DNA of 64,000 nt from Alopecurus myosuroides. Lineage: Eukaryota > Streptophyta > Magnoliopsida > Poales > Poaceae. Made by a program: the position numbers and the translations under genes. Shown piece by piece: positions 22,501 to 35,414 of the stretch. The notes under the pieces are model-generated. The model worked only from the letters and a program-made list of their open reading frames with translations. It made no database searches and was not told where the DNA came from. The stretch's first letter is position 1. Every line of letters starts with the position of its first letter. The DNA is taken from contig CM054062.1 in the NCBI GenBank assembly GCA_028641055.1, positions 141,774,682 to 141,838,681 on the forward strand, given 5' to 3'.

Positions 22501-23770
22501 CGAGAACAGAACCTTCCTCGACAGCACGCACAGTTGCGGTGGCTCCGACGGTGATCTCCACGGCTCGATGGCCGGATCGCAGAGCAGAACGGAGGGAGGA
22601 AGGAAGGAGCGGTGCGGAGGGGGGTGTGGCTCACCCCGGTGCGCGCCGTTGAAGGAGGAGCGAGGGAGCGGCGGTTGGTCGAGGGAGCGGCTGCTGCCGT
22701 CGTGCAGCCCCGGCGAGCGCTTCCCGGCGACGGCGCGGCCACCTCGGGGGCTCCCAGCAGCGGGCGATGGGACGGGGCGGTAGCTGGAATACCCCCGATT
22801 CCATTCCCGCCCTCGGGTCTCCTCGGAGAGGGCCACCTCGGTGGCGCCAAGGAGGCAAAGTCCCGGCCACGGAGTGCTCGGTGGTTATTTCAGGCATGAT
22901 TCAGAGAGGGGAACTAGCAGGGAGATAGGGAGGACGGCGGCGATGGGGAAGGAAGTAGGGTTTGCAGCAGAGGGGGAAGGGAGGTGGATACTTATGGAGA
23001 GAGGGGAGGGTGGTACGGCAGTGATCCTGGAGGGGGAGGAGGTGATCGAATGGCCATGCTGCTGTTCGTACAGGGGAAGATGACGACAGAAGAGAGGAGG
23101 GGGTACTGGGCCAGGAAAGAAACAGGTGGGCTGGGGGAGAAAAGAAAAGATGGGGTGGGCTGCCTTTTCTCCATTTTTTTGTGCTTTTCTCTTACCTCTC
23201 CTTTTGATTGATTTTTTTTTTGTAAAGAATAAAAGGGAGAGAGAGATATAGAAAAGGGTTAGGGTTTTCTTTTTAGTTTATAAATAAATTTTGTTATTTT
23301 GTAAAACAACACATAACAAGGTTTGGTACTTATTTCCAACAATTTGGGAAAGTGACAAATTGTTTGAACTTTGCTATTTGAAAATCATAGGATTTCAGTT
23401 GATTTTAAAAATTGACAAATTTTATTTAATGAACCCAAAAACTTGGTGAGCTAAAAAGAGTGCAAGTTGTTAATTTTCTCAAACCACAATTGATCATGTC
23501 AAATAAGAAGGAGAAATATTTGAAAATTAGTTTGCCATTAGGGTGTGGATAAAAAGAATTTTATTCACAAGCAATCAACTTCAAACTATTGAAAACAATT
23601 GGAGTTGTTTGATTGCAATTATTAAATTGGAAATTTGGACAATGTTGGAAAGTTTAATTTGGTTTTGAAAATTTGAGATTTGTTTTGGAAAACATGATGC
23701 AATGCATATGATGCATGTGATGCAATGCAACAACCAACTTTCTATCTAGGGTAACACCCCAGGTGTTACA
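19541..23770 (-). mobile_element. 3' LTR of element B (left copy)
   Basis: This 4230-bp LTR runs from TGTGACGCCCCGAG to CCAGGTGTTACA and matches 24272-28507 with roughly 1% differences by eye, including an ATAT length change near 24413. It is preceded by TCCTT (19536-19540), which recurs at 28508-28512. Its parts are a CAT microsatellite near 20565, a very AT-rich zone at 21300-22230, and a GC-rich segment at 22235-23160. Reading frames such as 22245-22850 occur in both copies and show no domain. Confidence 0.95.
22235..23160 (-). other. GC-rich segment of the element B LTR (repeated at 26971-27896)
   Basis: The segment changes abruptly from AT-rich to CpG-dense DNA. On the - strand a TATA-like TTTATAAA lies near 23280, then a CCCTAACCC-type run, then the GC-rich part. 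This order suggests an LTR promoter followed by its transcribed leader. No domain is recognised in its open frames. Confidence 0.5.
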
Positions 23771-23772
23771 GA

Positions 23773-23916
23773 CGACACCACTAACAAGGGATTGCGCCCT
23801 CGCAATCCACCTGCTAACCCGGGAGGGGAAAGAAGTTCGACTATCGATTCTTCATGCTTCCAGCTGATCTCCTCGACACCACTAACAAGGGTTTCTCGAC
23901 ACCACTAACAAGGGGA
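23773..23916. repeat. Three copies of an 18-bp repeat plus an inverted repeat in the element B interior
   Basis: CGACACCACTAACAAGGG is present three times, the last two nearly adjacent. Right after the first copy, GGATTGCGCCCTCGCAATCC is an 8-bp perfect stem with a 4-nt loop. Because the interior must hold whatever packaging and priming signals B has, these are candidates. Confidence 0.85.
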
Positions 23917-24257
23917 TCTTGCTCGGGTTGGTGACGACGATGTTCTTCCACCAGGAATCTTCCGATGATCGGACCTATTAGGTTAAAGGCTCAGAAAACG
24001 TCCACCCACGTAGGATCCTAAAACTTTGAAAGATTGAGTACGAGAGTAGACTCCAAAACAAATGAGATAGAAGGAGAAGTAGAATAGAGATAAGGAGAAA
24101 ACAAGAATCCTATTGAGATGTTTCCAAAATAGTTTAGCAGAAATAGTTTTTGACACTCTAGAAACAACGACCGTTAGCGAGGTTATCCTACAGGCTTTGC
24201 GGACCCGTTGCTTCGATAACCATTCGTATCGAAACAATATCGGGAATCGGAAACCAT

Positions 24258-24269
24258 GCTCTGATACCA
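24258..24269 (-). other. Primer-binding site of element B (tRNA-iMet type)
   Basis: On the - strand this reads TGGTATCAGAGC, 2 bases from the right LTR, which fixes B on the - strand. Confidence 0.9.
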
Positions 24270-24271
24270 TT

Positions 24272-27200
24272 TGTGACGCCCCGAGATCGGGCACTATGCA
24301 GATTTCAGCATTCCCGCCAAAATCCACATAATAACCGATTCCAGGTTGCCACTTGTGATAACATTACAACAGTTCACGAATAATCCACAACAACAACAGC
24401 ATAGATATATATATATACAAGATGACTCAACGAGTCAGGGATACAACTGATACAATACAAAGATCCAAATAACAGCGGAAGAAACAACATAGTGTCCGAC
24501 TACGGACAAGATACAACTTGGACTAAGAGTCCTGAAGATAACCGAGAGCGTCCAATCCCTGCCCAGGCCAAGCCGGAGGGATTCCCAAGCTAACGTCGTC
24601 AGACTTCAAACCTGTTGACTGCAATGTTGAATATGCAGCCACGAAAAAGGATTCGTGGGTCAGTACGGTTAAGTACTGGCAAGTGGATAAACCATACTCA
24701 CAAGATACCGGCGTAGCCAGTCATCACAAGATACAAATACTTTGGGATCAACGGAAAGGAAGGGATTATTGCAAATAAGCGGCAGCGGGCTGCACTAACC
24801 AACTACAGAAACACTACAACTTCCGGCTAAAAGAGGGGGATAAGATAGCGTATCGTAACAAACTACCACTACTCACCAAACAATACCCATCCAATGTCAC
24901 CCCCTACTAAGGAAGCAACCCAAGGATAACTCACACTGTTGGATTAATGATGGATCAAGTTATTGTGTCAATAAGACTATTACTAGTCAAGTTATTATCA
25001 TTAGGTGTAAGTTGTCTGAGTACTTGTTAGCCAGTACTTTCACCAAGTAATCCATAACCGCGGAAAACACGGCTTCTCGAGAAGATTTATCCCTGCAGGG
25101 TGTGCTCCAGTACCCGTACACACTCAAGCCACCAACTAAAACTCAGGTTGGCTCGACACGACCCAAACCATCTCTACAACCCATCCTAGGAGCCACGGAG
25201 CTATAAGGTCCCAGCCACGCAGCCGAATACTCAGCGCAGGTGTGCAAATCTCCCGCAGGACACAACACCCCGGCACTACAGGCCTCGCCCTATATGCATC
25301 ATCATCATCATCAGTAACCAAGGGGGGCCAACCCATTATGCAAAGGAGCAAATGGAACACCCGAACTAAGTGTGGCTCTTCGGACAAGCTGCAGATCAGG
25401 TCTAAGTCGAGGGGGGGTCCCATACTACTACCCGGATGCGGTGAGCACGCTCATCATGGATCAGTAGACAAGACTCTTTTCCTAGTTTCGACACCAGCCG
25501 GCTCCAAAACCCTAACCCGGGCCTCCTGCCGGTGCCTTATCATCAAATTATTATTACCCAAAACATTAACAGGTTGTTGATTGAATTGAACCCAACTATA
25601 AACTAAACAGGTGATATGAAAGGAACAACAAGACTTGAGCGCAAACAACACTAAGCATGCAACTACGACACGAGGGCCAACAAGGTAAACAAACAACAAT
25701 TGATAGGAAGTGGAAGGAAGAGGCTATATCATGGCTGCAAGGTAAACATATAATAGGATCGAGACACAAGCATCGTATCAACAGGCTAGAATAAGAACAA
25801 CGGAAAGAATCGGTAACAAGTGATGAAAGGCAGCCATTTGGCAGCAAGTGAGTATACTTGCCTGAGATCCCGCAAGGTAGCAGAACTTGTCGTTGCTCAC
25901 ATCATCTCAACGTCCTATCCGGGAAGAAGCAATGAACCTCGAACAAACACCGGATGCAACAATTACTACTACGGCAAAAGATCCAGCATGATCAAGATAT
26001 GGATGCATGACAATTTAATGGATGCATAGAAATAAACTAGTTGACATGATAAGCAGGTTTAAATGGACCCATATGCAATTTGAGTTGCACATGAAAAGGC
26101 CCATGAATTATGGTTAGATTATTTGCTTTCCAACTAATCAACAGATGAAGGTGGATTAGCATGATGCATGGATGAGGAAAACAACAAAATAACAACAATA
26201 GAATCAATTGGAAATAAGGTTTAACAAGTTTGGAAATTATTGGTTAAGATTGGAAAGTTTGGTTACTTAAACATGTCACACAAGCAATTGTTGTTTTCAT
26301 CAAGTTAAGGTGTTCAAAACAAATTACAAAATTTATATTTGAAAAGAACATCAAATTTTAGTTGGATTACATGTTTCAAATATTGAAATTGGAATTAGGT
26401 TAATTTAATTATGAATTAAACAAGTTTTAAATAAATTTAAAACAAGTTTGAATTTAGTTGAATTTTTATTTGTTCAAAACATAAATTCAAACTCACATTT
26501 GAAAAGTTCACACTTTGATGGTTTAAAAACATATTTTGCATGTTCAAAGTTATTTTATTTTGAGCAAGTTATGATTTTATCAAATTTAAATGAATTAAAC
26601 AAGTATTAATTTATTTAGGCAATTTAAATTATTCAAACCATGAAACAAAATTTATATTTGAAAAGGTTATTCAAAATGGTATGGAAAACATATTTTATTT
26701 GCCTTATTTGGAATTAGTATGAATTACTTATGAATTGTTGCAAATTACAAGTGAATTATTTGAATTCAAATTTAAATTGCATTTGGAAATTTCAAAACAG
26801 GAAACAATTGGTACCATTAGATAGAGAATGAAATTTAGACCAGTGTGCATATTTTATTTTCATTTATTGGAGTTATAAAACTAAAGTTATAAGCAATTGA
26901 AATCTAGGGACCATTCTGCAATTTTTAAGGGCTTGGATTAAAAGAAACGTGCAGGAATTGTTTTGTTACCGCGTGGTAACCTACCCGCAGCCACTGCACG
27001 TGGGCCACTGGCCAGCGTGGCGTGCGCGTGGCCACTATGGCTTACAGGTGGGCCTTGGGCGCGGGAAGAAAAATCCCAAAAAAAGGTGGGGGGGCGTGCG
27101 CCCGCGGGGGATCGACCCCGGGTCGCTGTGCTGCGCTGAACAGAACGTGACCAGTGCGCTATCGCTGAATGTTTGGTACAGATACAGAGGTGTTGGTTTT

Positions 27201-28507
27201 TGTGGTTGCTGCTGTAGGTGAGACTGACGAAACTGACGAGAACAGAACCTTCCTCGACAGCACGCACGGTTGCGGTGGCTCCGACGGTGATCTCCACGGC
27301 TCGATGGCCGGATCGCAGAGCTGAACGGAGGGAGGAAGGAAGGAGCGGTGCGGAGGGGGGTGTGGCTCACTTCGGTGCGCGCCGTTGAAGGAGGAGCGAG
27401 GGAGCGGCGGTTGGTCGAGGGAGCGGCTGCTGCCGTCGTGCAGCCCCGGCGAGCGCTTCCCGGCGACGGCGCGGCCACCTCGGGGGCTCCCAGCAGCGGG
27501 CGATGGGACGGGGCGGTAGCTGGAATACCCCCGATTCCATTCCCGCCCTCGGTGCTCCTCGGAGAGGGCCACCTCGGTGGTGCCAAGGAGGCAAAGTCCC
27601 GGCCACGGAGTGCTCGGTGGTGGTTTCAGGCATGATTCAGAGAGGGGAACTAGCAGGGAGATAGGGAGGACGACGGCGATGGGGAAGGAAGTAGGGTTTG
27701 CAGCAGAGGGGGAAGGGAGGTGGATACTTATGGAGAGAGGGGAGGGTGGTACGGCAGTGATCCTGGAGGGGGAGGAGGTGATCGAATGGCCATGCTGCTG
27801 TTCGTACAGGGGAAGATGACGACGAAAGAGAGAAGGGGGTACTGGGCCAGGAAAGAAACATGTGGGCTGGGGGAGAAAAGAAAAGATGGGGTGGGCTGCC
27901 TTTTCTCCATTTTTTTTGTGCTTTTCTCTTACCTCTCCTTTTGATTGATTTTTTTTTTGTAAAGAATAAAAGGGAGAGAGAGAGATAGAAAAGGGTTAGG
28001 GTTTTCTTTTTAGTTTATAAATAAATTTTATTATTTTGCAAAACAGCACATAACAAGGTTTGGTACTTATTTCCAACAATTTGGGAAAGTGACAAATTGT
28101 TTGAACTTTGCTATTTGAAAATCATAGGATTTCAGTTGATTTTTAAAATTGACAAATTTTATTTAATGAACCCAAAAACTTGGTGAGCTAAAAAGAGTGC
28201 AAGTTGTTAATTTTCTCAAACCACAATTGATCATGTCAAATAAGAAGGAGAAAGATTTGAAAATTAGTTTGCCATTAGGGTGTGGATAAAAAGAATTTTA
28301 TTCACACGCAATCAACTTCAAACTATTGAAAACAATTGGAGTTGTTTGATTGCAATTATTAAATTGGAAATTTGGACAATGTTGGAAAGTTTAATTTGGT
28401 TTTGAAAATTTGAGATTTGTTTTGGAAAACATGATGCAATGCATATGATGCATGTGATGCAATGCAACAACCAACTTTCTATCTAGGGTAACACCCCAGG
28501 TGTTACA
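24272..28507 (-). mobile_element. 5' LTR of element B (right copy)
   Basis: This 4236-bp partner of 19541-23770 has the same ends and layout. It is followed by TCCTT (28508-28512), identical to the five bases before the left LTR. The GC-rich segment lies at 26971-27896. Near-identity of the two copies means a recent insertion. Confidence 0.95.
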
Positions 28508-28512
28508 TCCTT

Positions 28513-31500
28513 CCTCTTCGTTTTCTAACGTCGTAAAAAGAATAAAGGACACACATTCAGAAACAATCAAGGCAAGCAACAATACACAACAATACCTACA
28601 GCAAGGAAACTAATAATAACCAATCACACAATTATTAATGGAGCAAACAATCAAACAAACACACTTGGCAGAAATGCCATTTAATAAGACAACTTAAGGT
28701 TGGAGGAACATATCTCACAACCTTAATATCATGGATTCAGTGGGTGTGCCACTCTCATACCAAGATATGAATAAACCCAAAATACACTTAGTTTCACAAG
28801 GGTGAGACTACTAAAAGTATATAAAACATGCACAATATTAATCATGGCAATGGGTCTATCAACCACACCACAAAAAGAACAAGATAGTTAATCTACTAAG
28901 CCTAGATTCACATCAAGAATGAATAAGACACATGATTTGCAAAAGTTACTTTTACAAATCAGTGAGCCTACACAAGTGCAACAAGGCAATAGACTCATCA
29001 CAAAACACCCAATTCTCATAGTGAGAACTATAGAAACAATGATTAAAAAGGAGGAAATCTATAGACATGTTTCTACTAAGGGTTTTCTATGCAAGCATGC
29101 ATAACAAGTAAAGTACTAAAATTAAAACAAGGAATCCATGTTATCATAATGGTAAATGAAAACATGTCCTCATGCAAGGATACACAAATATCTACCAAAC
29201 ACAAGTTGGCAGGAAAAATAATTCAATACAAAAAAAATGCTAGGGAAACTAGTACTACTCAAACATGAAGAATCAATGGATGCATTTCAATCAAGTAATT
29301 GAAATACAACCAGAGGGTCCATGTCATAAAAACAGTAGTGAAAAACATCCATACTTTCTATAACAAAAATATCCCATTTAACAAAGCAATGCATCAATTT
29401 GCAGGGCAACTCCTACGTACTAGTAGTAATAAAAAGGGCATTACTAGAGGAATCAAACAACATTCCAAAGATGGATTTTTCCTAGAAAGACACACATGAT
29501 TATAACCACTTACAAACAGAAGCATACACATTTTCATTTAGCACTAAAAATCCCAAGGCAAAAATACTAAGCACTCAATAGTTAGAGAACTATATAAAAG
29601 AAACACATCTAGTGTGGGGGAAATAATGTTTCCACCAAAAATGCAATGACACCAGTGGGTGTTCCACTAGCATAACAAAGCATTAAGAGGTAAAAAAGCC
29701 TCTGGTCACACTTGCTAAAAATTAACAAAAGACTAAACTAGCATCTAGTGCAATAACCATACTAGTAAAAAAAATAGGATGCTAAAATAAGTAAGGTAAT
29801 GCTACTCATGATATTATTTCCACACAAGTGAAAACTCTAGGGTTCAAGTACTCATAAAAATATAACCAAAATGATACTGGTCCTATGAATACAACACAAA
29901 AATATGTGGCTACACAACCACAAATGTTTATGTCAAAAATTCCACACATGAGGGAATTTTTCCATAACATTCTCATAGTGATGACTAAACTACTCATGCT
30001 TCTCTACCAACTCAAATGCAAGCTAGAAAAGGTGATAACAACACAATATAAGTACCAACATGGTACTGGACTCAATCAACAATCCAAGTTCTTGCACATA
30101 AATTAATCACTCAAAAATCCTATGCAAGTATTTAACTAGAGATAAAACATATGATATTAACAAAAATCCTATTTCTTCTCAACTCAAGTCCACACAATCT
30201 AACATGCTAAAATAGCTAATTAAACCTTAGAAAACAAGTTCACACAACTTATACATGCTAGAAAACAATATTGCAACACAAAAATATATTCACACAATTT
30301 AATTTCCTAAAATGCCAAAATGGCAGAAACAAACAATTTAAAGATCTGTCCACCAAATTTTCTATGATGCTCCAAACATTAAACCCCACTAGGTTTGGAT
30401 AGCCCTAAACATATACAAGACCATCCAATTGAGTTTGCATCAAAAATCATTTTTAATAATTTTATAAAAATCACCAAAGTGCTCTCTGGTGTTTTACCAA
30501 ATTGCATGCCATTTCAAAAATATTAGGAATTTGGAAGCAAGGTTAATTGATCCTGTTAGTAAATTTCAAGGTCTTTACAAAGCAATTGGATACACCTCAT
30601 TCTGAGTTGTGAAATTAAAATGGTGCTCATTTTGGTGTTTCTGGTACCTGTTGCCAAACCATTTTTCATTTCAAAAATATTCATCCAAATGTAGATCTAC
30701 AAAATGGAGGTGGTTTAGATTTTGTTTCTTTACCAATGTGAATTTTGGCTTGGTCAAATTCATCTTTTAGATAGGTTTTTAAGGCCAAAAGCAAACATGT
30801 ATGTTTTCTGTAAAAATTTAAATTGAAAAATGACTGCTGCTGGGCTAGATCTACTAACTGGGCCGGCCAGATCCAGTGTTACCGCGGCGGGATCTAGCCG
30901 CAGTGGCTGACCAGCAGGCCAGTGGCCACGGTGGCAGCCACGTGGGCAAGCACGAGGCCCACCAGCAGGTTCAACTGCTCCCACGCGCGGTCACGCACGC
31001 GCTGACACCAGCGTGACGCCATCGCCGGCGGGGACGGCTCCGGCGAGCCAAATCCGGCGCAAAACTGCCACCGTTTTGCAAAACGAATACGTCTACGCGT
31101 TGGTCTCGATGAGGGGAACCAAAAGAACGTGGTCTCGTTTCCGGGGAGTTGCCGGAGAGCGGCCGGGGACGAGGGCGCACGGCGGCCGGACAGCGAGGAC
31201 GGCTCGGCGTCGTTCTAGAGGGAGAGGGAGAGGGGAAAAGGGACCGGGAGGCTCGCCTGCTCACCACGAACGTGCGGGGATGCTCGGAGAAGGCAGAGGA
31301 GGCTCAGGGCGGCGGCGATCCCTCGCCGGAGTGCGCCGGGCCCGAAGAGGAAAACAGACGGCGCGGGCTCCCTGCGCCATCCCGCCTCGATTCCTTCGGC
31401 CTGGACGCTCCGCGCGACAAGGCGGAGAGGATGGTGCAAACGGAGACCGGCGGCGAGCCCTCCAACTGCCGATTCGACGGCGACCTAAACGGCTAGGGTT

Positions 31501-32842
31501 TCCGGTTTGAGATACTTTTCGAGCAGAGAGAGAAAGCTCGAGGGGGGGGGGGGGGGAGGGGGCAACTGGGCAGACAAGAGCACATGGGGGGGGTTCTTAT
31601 CCACCTTGATACCTTCTACTCGAAGCCATGGCTAGGGGCTCTGTATCTACAGAGAGCTAGGAGGAAGAAGGTGACTCGGATTTCAACTAGGTCCCTGGCC
31701 AATTTACAAAGAAGTCCCTGTCCTCTCTGAAAAATGATATTTTCACTAGGAAAACAAAGTCTAAAATTAAATTCCTTTTGCCCAAAATTCTTATTAGTTG
31801 AGATGCACAACATATATGAAAATTGGCTCAATTGGATAAACTTGATAGTTCAAAGTTGTTCAAATTTCAATTCTTACATAAATGGACATTGAATTTATTA
31901 TACTACTTAGGAGCTTCCAAAAATAATAATTTTTGGCACACGTTCCTTATTTGGTGTGTTCCTTATGTGGTAGAAAAGTCAAGTCATTTTGAGTTACTTC
32001 CTAGAACAAACTTGTTCAAATTTCTAAAAGGTGCTGTCTAGAAAACAGGGGTTTTTGGCAACTTAAATTATTCAAAAACTTGTTCCCTTTTGGATTTCAT
32101 CCTTATTTATGATGTAGACCATGTGGTATTTAATTCATGGCATTTTGAAAAAGTTTGTAGAACAAACTTGTTCAAAATTCCAAATGTTGCTGTGGAGAAA
32201 AATCATGTTTTCAGGACTTTAATGGACTCAATTTTTGGTCTCCTCTTGTGTGTGTTCCTTATTTGATATAAGGAAGCACTGGTATCAATTTCAGCTCATT
32301 TGAAGAAAGTTTCCAATAGTAATTTGTTTTAGTTTTCTGTTTCTGGAAATATTGGATATTCAATTTAAATAAGGCACTTGGCTTTTCTTTAAAAATGCTT
32401 TGCCAAAATATTTATGTGACTAGGGATAGCAAGTCAATGCTCTCCAATACTTTGTTTTTAAGCTTGCAAGGTTGGAAAAACATTTGATAAGATTTTGGTG
32501 AAGCATTTAAGAATGCCTCTTTTTCCTGATAATCTTTTAGGGAAATTTATTAAGTGTTTCCTCTTTCTTAATTTAGGCTTTGGAATAATATTCAACAAGT
32601 ATGGGATTCATAAGATAGTTTTGGAAAACTCTTTGATCAATATTTACTTTATAAAATATTGCCAAGGTCATTGGAACAATATGTTGAATATTTTTAGTTT
32701 ACTGCTTTGCTATCTTTTTAAGTTTGCAAGTTTATATAATTAGTTTGTTTAGTTGCACTTAAACAAACACAACCAAAGTTTATTTGTCAAGCAATTAGCA
32801 AAACAACTGTGTTATCAGGTATTCCAAAATTGGGATGTGACA
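28513..32842 (-). mobile_element. Solo LTR Csolo, second segment
   Basis: The LTR interrupted at 19540 resumes here: the 'TCCTCTTCGTTTTCTAACGTCG' region matches the element C LTR at about 47872. The middle (28620-30800) is AT-rich and clearly diverged from C. A GC-rich segment with a run of 15 G (31542-31556) follows. It ends GGGATGTGACA at 32842, followed by CATAG, the partner of 17802-17806. No gene is seen. Confidence 0.87.
30840..31500 (-). other. GC-rich segment in Csolo
   Basis: CpG-dense sequence in an otherwise AT-rich LTR, at a position comparable to the GC-rich parts of the other long LTRs. Frames such as 31013-31510 (+) have no recognised domain. Confidence 0.45.
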
Positions 32843-32847
32843 CATAG

Positions 32848-33650
32848 TACTTAATTCAATGTGCAAAAAGAACTAAGTGATTGGTCATGGGGTTTGCCAT
32901 TGGTGGTTAAGGGTTTTCAAGTAATATCACTTCATTCAATATACAAAGAAGTGGATGTGATATGGTTTAGGGTTTTAGAAAACAAATCCATGATCAACAT
33001 GATTAATTTCATGGCTTTGGTTTACTAGGGTTGAAGAAATTTACAATATGTCTTCTAAATTTACAAAAGGTATTAGGCTAGGGGTTTCTGTTCCAAAATT
33101 TAATTTCCATAAGGTCAACATGACATTGGTGTTGGTTTTGATTAAAATGATCATACCACAATTTTCCTAAAAGGGGGTTTCATCAAATAATAGTTAAGGT
33201 ATATTGATTGACTACTATGGGTGGTTTATTTGACAAAGATTACATGGAATGGGTTCTTTGGTCACAAATAGGTTGGTTACTGGTTTCTCTGGTCTAAGGT
33301 TACTAAATGGAACAATTTTCCAGAAAAAACTAATTAAAATTATTTATAGAAATTTAAACTAGGTGCAAAATACTCAATTGGTTATTTAATTATCAATCTC
33401 TATTTTAATTGGTTCAATTATTATTTTGGGACAGAGGGTATGAAATTACACATTCTAAGGATTCCAAAAATATTTTATTTGCAATTTTTTGATTTGTAGA
33501 ATTTTAATTATGCCAAAATTCATCAAACAAGCCTATTTGGATTTGAACAAATTTTAAATGGTCAAATTTGAATTTGGCCAGTGCCAAAAGTCTCTACATA
33601 TTCAGGGGATTTTAAAAAGTCCAATTTTTGCTAAATTTGGCTAAGTGGAT
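32848..33650 (-). mobile_element. 5' LTR of element A, second segment
   Basis: This segment continues the LTR left at 17806; both sides share TTAATTCAATGT/TTCAATAT-type sequence and the CATAG repeat marks the joint. It is AT-rich and non-coding. It is cut at 33651 by element D; the last five bases TGGAT recur at 40271-40275. Confidence 0.82.
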
Positions 33651-35224
33651 TGATACGTCATAAACATATCCTTAATTTCTGATGTTCCATGTTGTTTTCT
33701 TATTGTTTCCCACATGTTTGCTATACACTTTATGTCATTTTTGTCGATTTTCCGGACTAACCTATAGACAACATGCCACAGAGCCAGTTCCCTATTTTCT
33801 GTTGTTTTTAGTTTCAGAAAAGTTGTTCTCGAAATATTCTTGGAATTGGAAAATTCGAAGCCCGAGAGTCTTAGAAATCCCGGAGGTTCCACAGAGTCCC
33901 GAAGAGACCCGGAGGGGGGCCTCAGGGGCCCACACCATAGGGTGGCGCGCCCCCCTTGGCCGCGCCAGGGGGTGGTGTGGTTCCCCTGAGCCTTCACCGC
34001 CTCTGCCATTTCGCCTATTTATTCCCCCAAGGCGTAAAACCTAGGGGGATACCACTTTTACCAGAGAAACACCCAAGGCCGCCGTCACCGTCATCCCGAG
34101 ATCGGGAGGGTTCTGGAGCTATCCTCGGCACTCTGCCGGAGGGGGAAATCATCACCAGAGGGGTCTACACCACCATGCCCTCTTCCGAAGTGATGCGTGA
34201 GTAGTTCATCCCTGGACTACGGGTCCATAGCAGTAGCTAGATGGTTGTCTTCTCCACTTTGTGCCTCATGTTTAGATCTTGTGAGCTTCTTAACATGATC
34301 AAGATCATCTCTATGTAATGCTACATGTTGTGTTTGCTGGGATCTGATGAATGTTGAATGCTATTTCTTCTGATTATCAATCTATATGTTATATTCATGT
34401 ATATGTTATTTATGATCTTGCATTCTCTCTGTTGTTAGTAGATGCTCTGGCCAAGTAGATGCTAGTAACTCCAAGAGGGAGTATTTATGCTCGATAGTGG
34501 GTTCATGCCTCCTTTCATCTATGCTTGAGTGACATAAACGTGAAGGATGGAGGATGTGCTGTTGCCATTAGGGAGAAAACAACAATGCTTTGTCTAAGGA
34601 TGATGTTATTGTTTACATTACACACTTTGCTTACTGCGATTATCTATTGCTTGCAACTTAATACCCAAAGTTTGTTCGGATGATATTCGAAGGGTGGATT
34701 TTTAGTCATCGATGTAGTTTGATAACGGTCTATGTATCTTGTTGTAATGCCCGCATGAATCACATAGTAATCTTTATGTCTTGCATATGCACTACGGTGC
34801 AGCCTTCATTACTGTCAATTGCCTAGTTGTAATTTGTTCACCATGCATGTTATTTATCTTTCTCGGAGAGACACCACTAGTGAACTGTGGACCCCGGTCC
34901 TTTTTCCTCATAATGATAAAACACCTAGTGCTCTCATACTGCTTTCATATTGTTTTCCACACCATACGTTTAACCTCTTTGTGTTTAGCAAAACACAACC
35001 TCACTGCTTCCTTGGGATAAAGTTATTTGATTGTGTTGTGTAGGTTCCACGTTGCTTCTGAACCGGTAGTGCGCCCTGCCATCTCAGCTGCTTCAACCTT
35101 CTGAAGTTACTCCTTCCTCCTACTGGTCGATTAAACCTTGGTTTCTTACTGAGGGAAAACTGTTGTTGTGCTCATCACACCTTCCTCCTGGGGTCTCCCA
35201 ACGAGTGCAATACCTTCACCATCA
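33651..35224 (+). mobile_element. 5' LTR of element D (Athila-like)
   Basis: This 1574-bp LTR runs from TGATACGTCATAAAC to ACCATCA and is repeated at 38685-40270. It is preceded by TGGAT, also found after the second LTR. The two LTRs differ at several percent of sites, so D is older than B, C and RLG-1. A TATTTATTCC box near 34015 and a GC-rich stretch at 33900-34150 mark the likely promoter region. No gene lies within it. Confidence 0.93.
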
Positions 35225-35226
35225 AG

Positions 35227-35248
35227 CTATTTTTCTGGCGCCGTTGCC
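35227..35248 (+). other. Primer-binding site of element D (tRNA-Asp type)
   Basis: TGGCGCCGTTGCCGGGGA lies just after the 5' LTR. It is the tRNA-Asp primer site typical of Athila-like elements and fixes D on the + strand. Confidence 0.85.
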
Positions 35249-35414
35249 GGGGAGGAAGACAATTTCTGCAAGGGGGGTCTCTCACTTCCAATCTCTTTAC
35301 TTTGTTTTTATTTTTCTTATTTTATTTTGTCTTATTTGCTTCTCTTTTTCAAAAACACAAATAATTAGTTCTTATTCTAGCTTTAGTTTTATTCCTGTTT
35401 TTAGCCTTATTAAA

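Larger units (their letters stand above)
23771..24271 (-). mobile_element. Complete 501-bp internal region of element B
   Basis: All that separates the two 4.2-kb LTRs is 501 bp with no coding capacity. The - strand primer site is at its right end. At the left end, where a polypurine tract is expected, I see none. Three copies of CGACACCACTAACAAGGG occur near 23773, 23874 and 23898, and an inverted repeat near 23791. The element must rely on proteins made elsewhere. Confidence 0.9.

Noticed and set aside
22245..22850. 201-codon open frame (-) and its copy at 27035-27586
   Set aside because: GC-rich DNA in an LTR yields long chance frames. The two copies are LTR duplicates, the frames end at different places, and no domain is seen.
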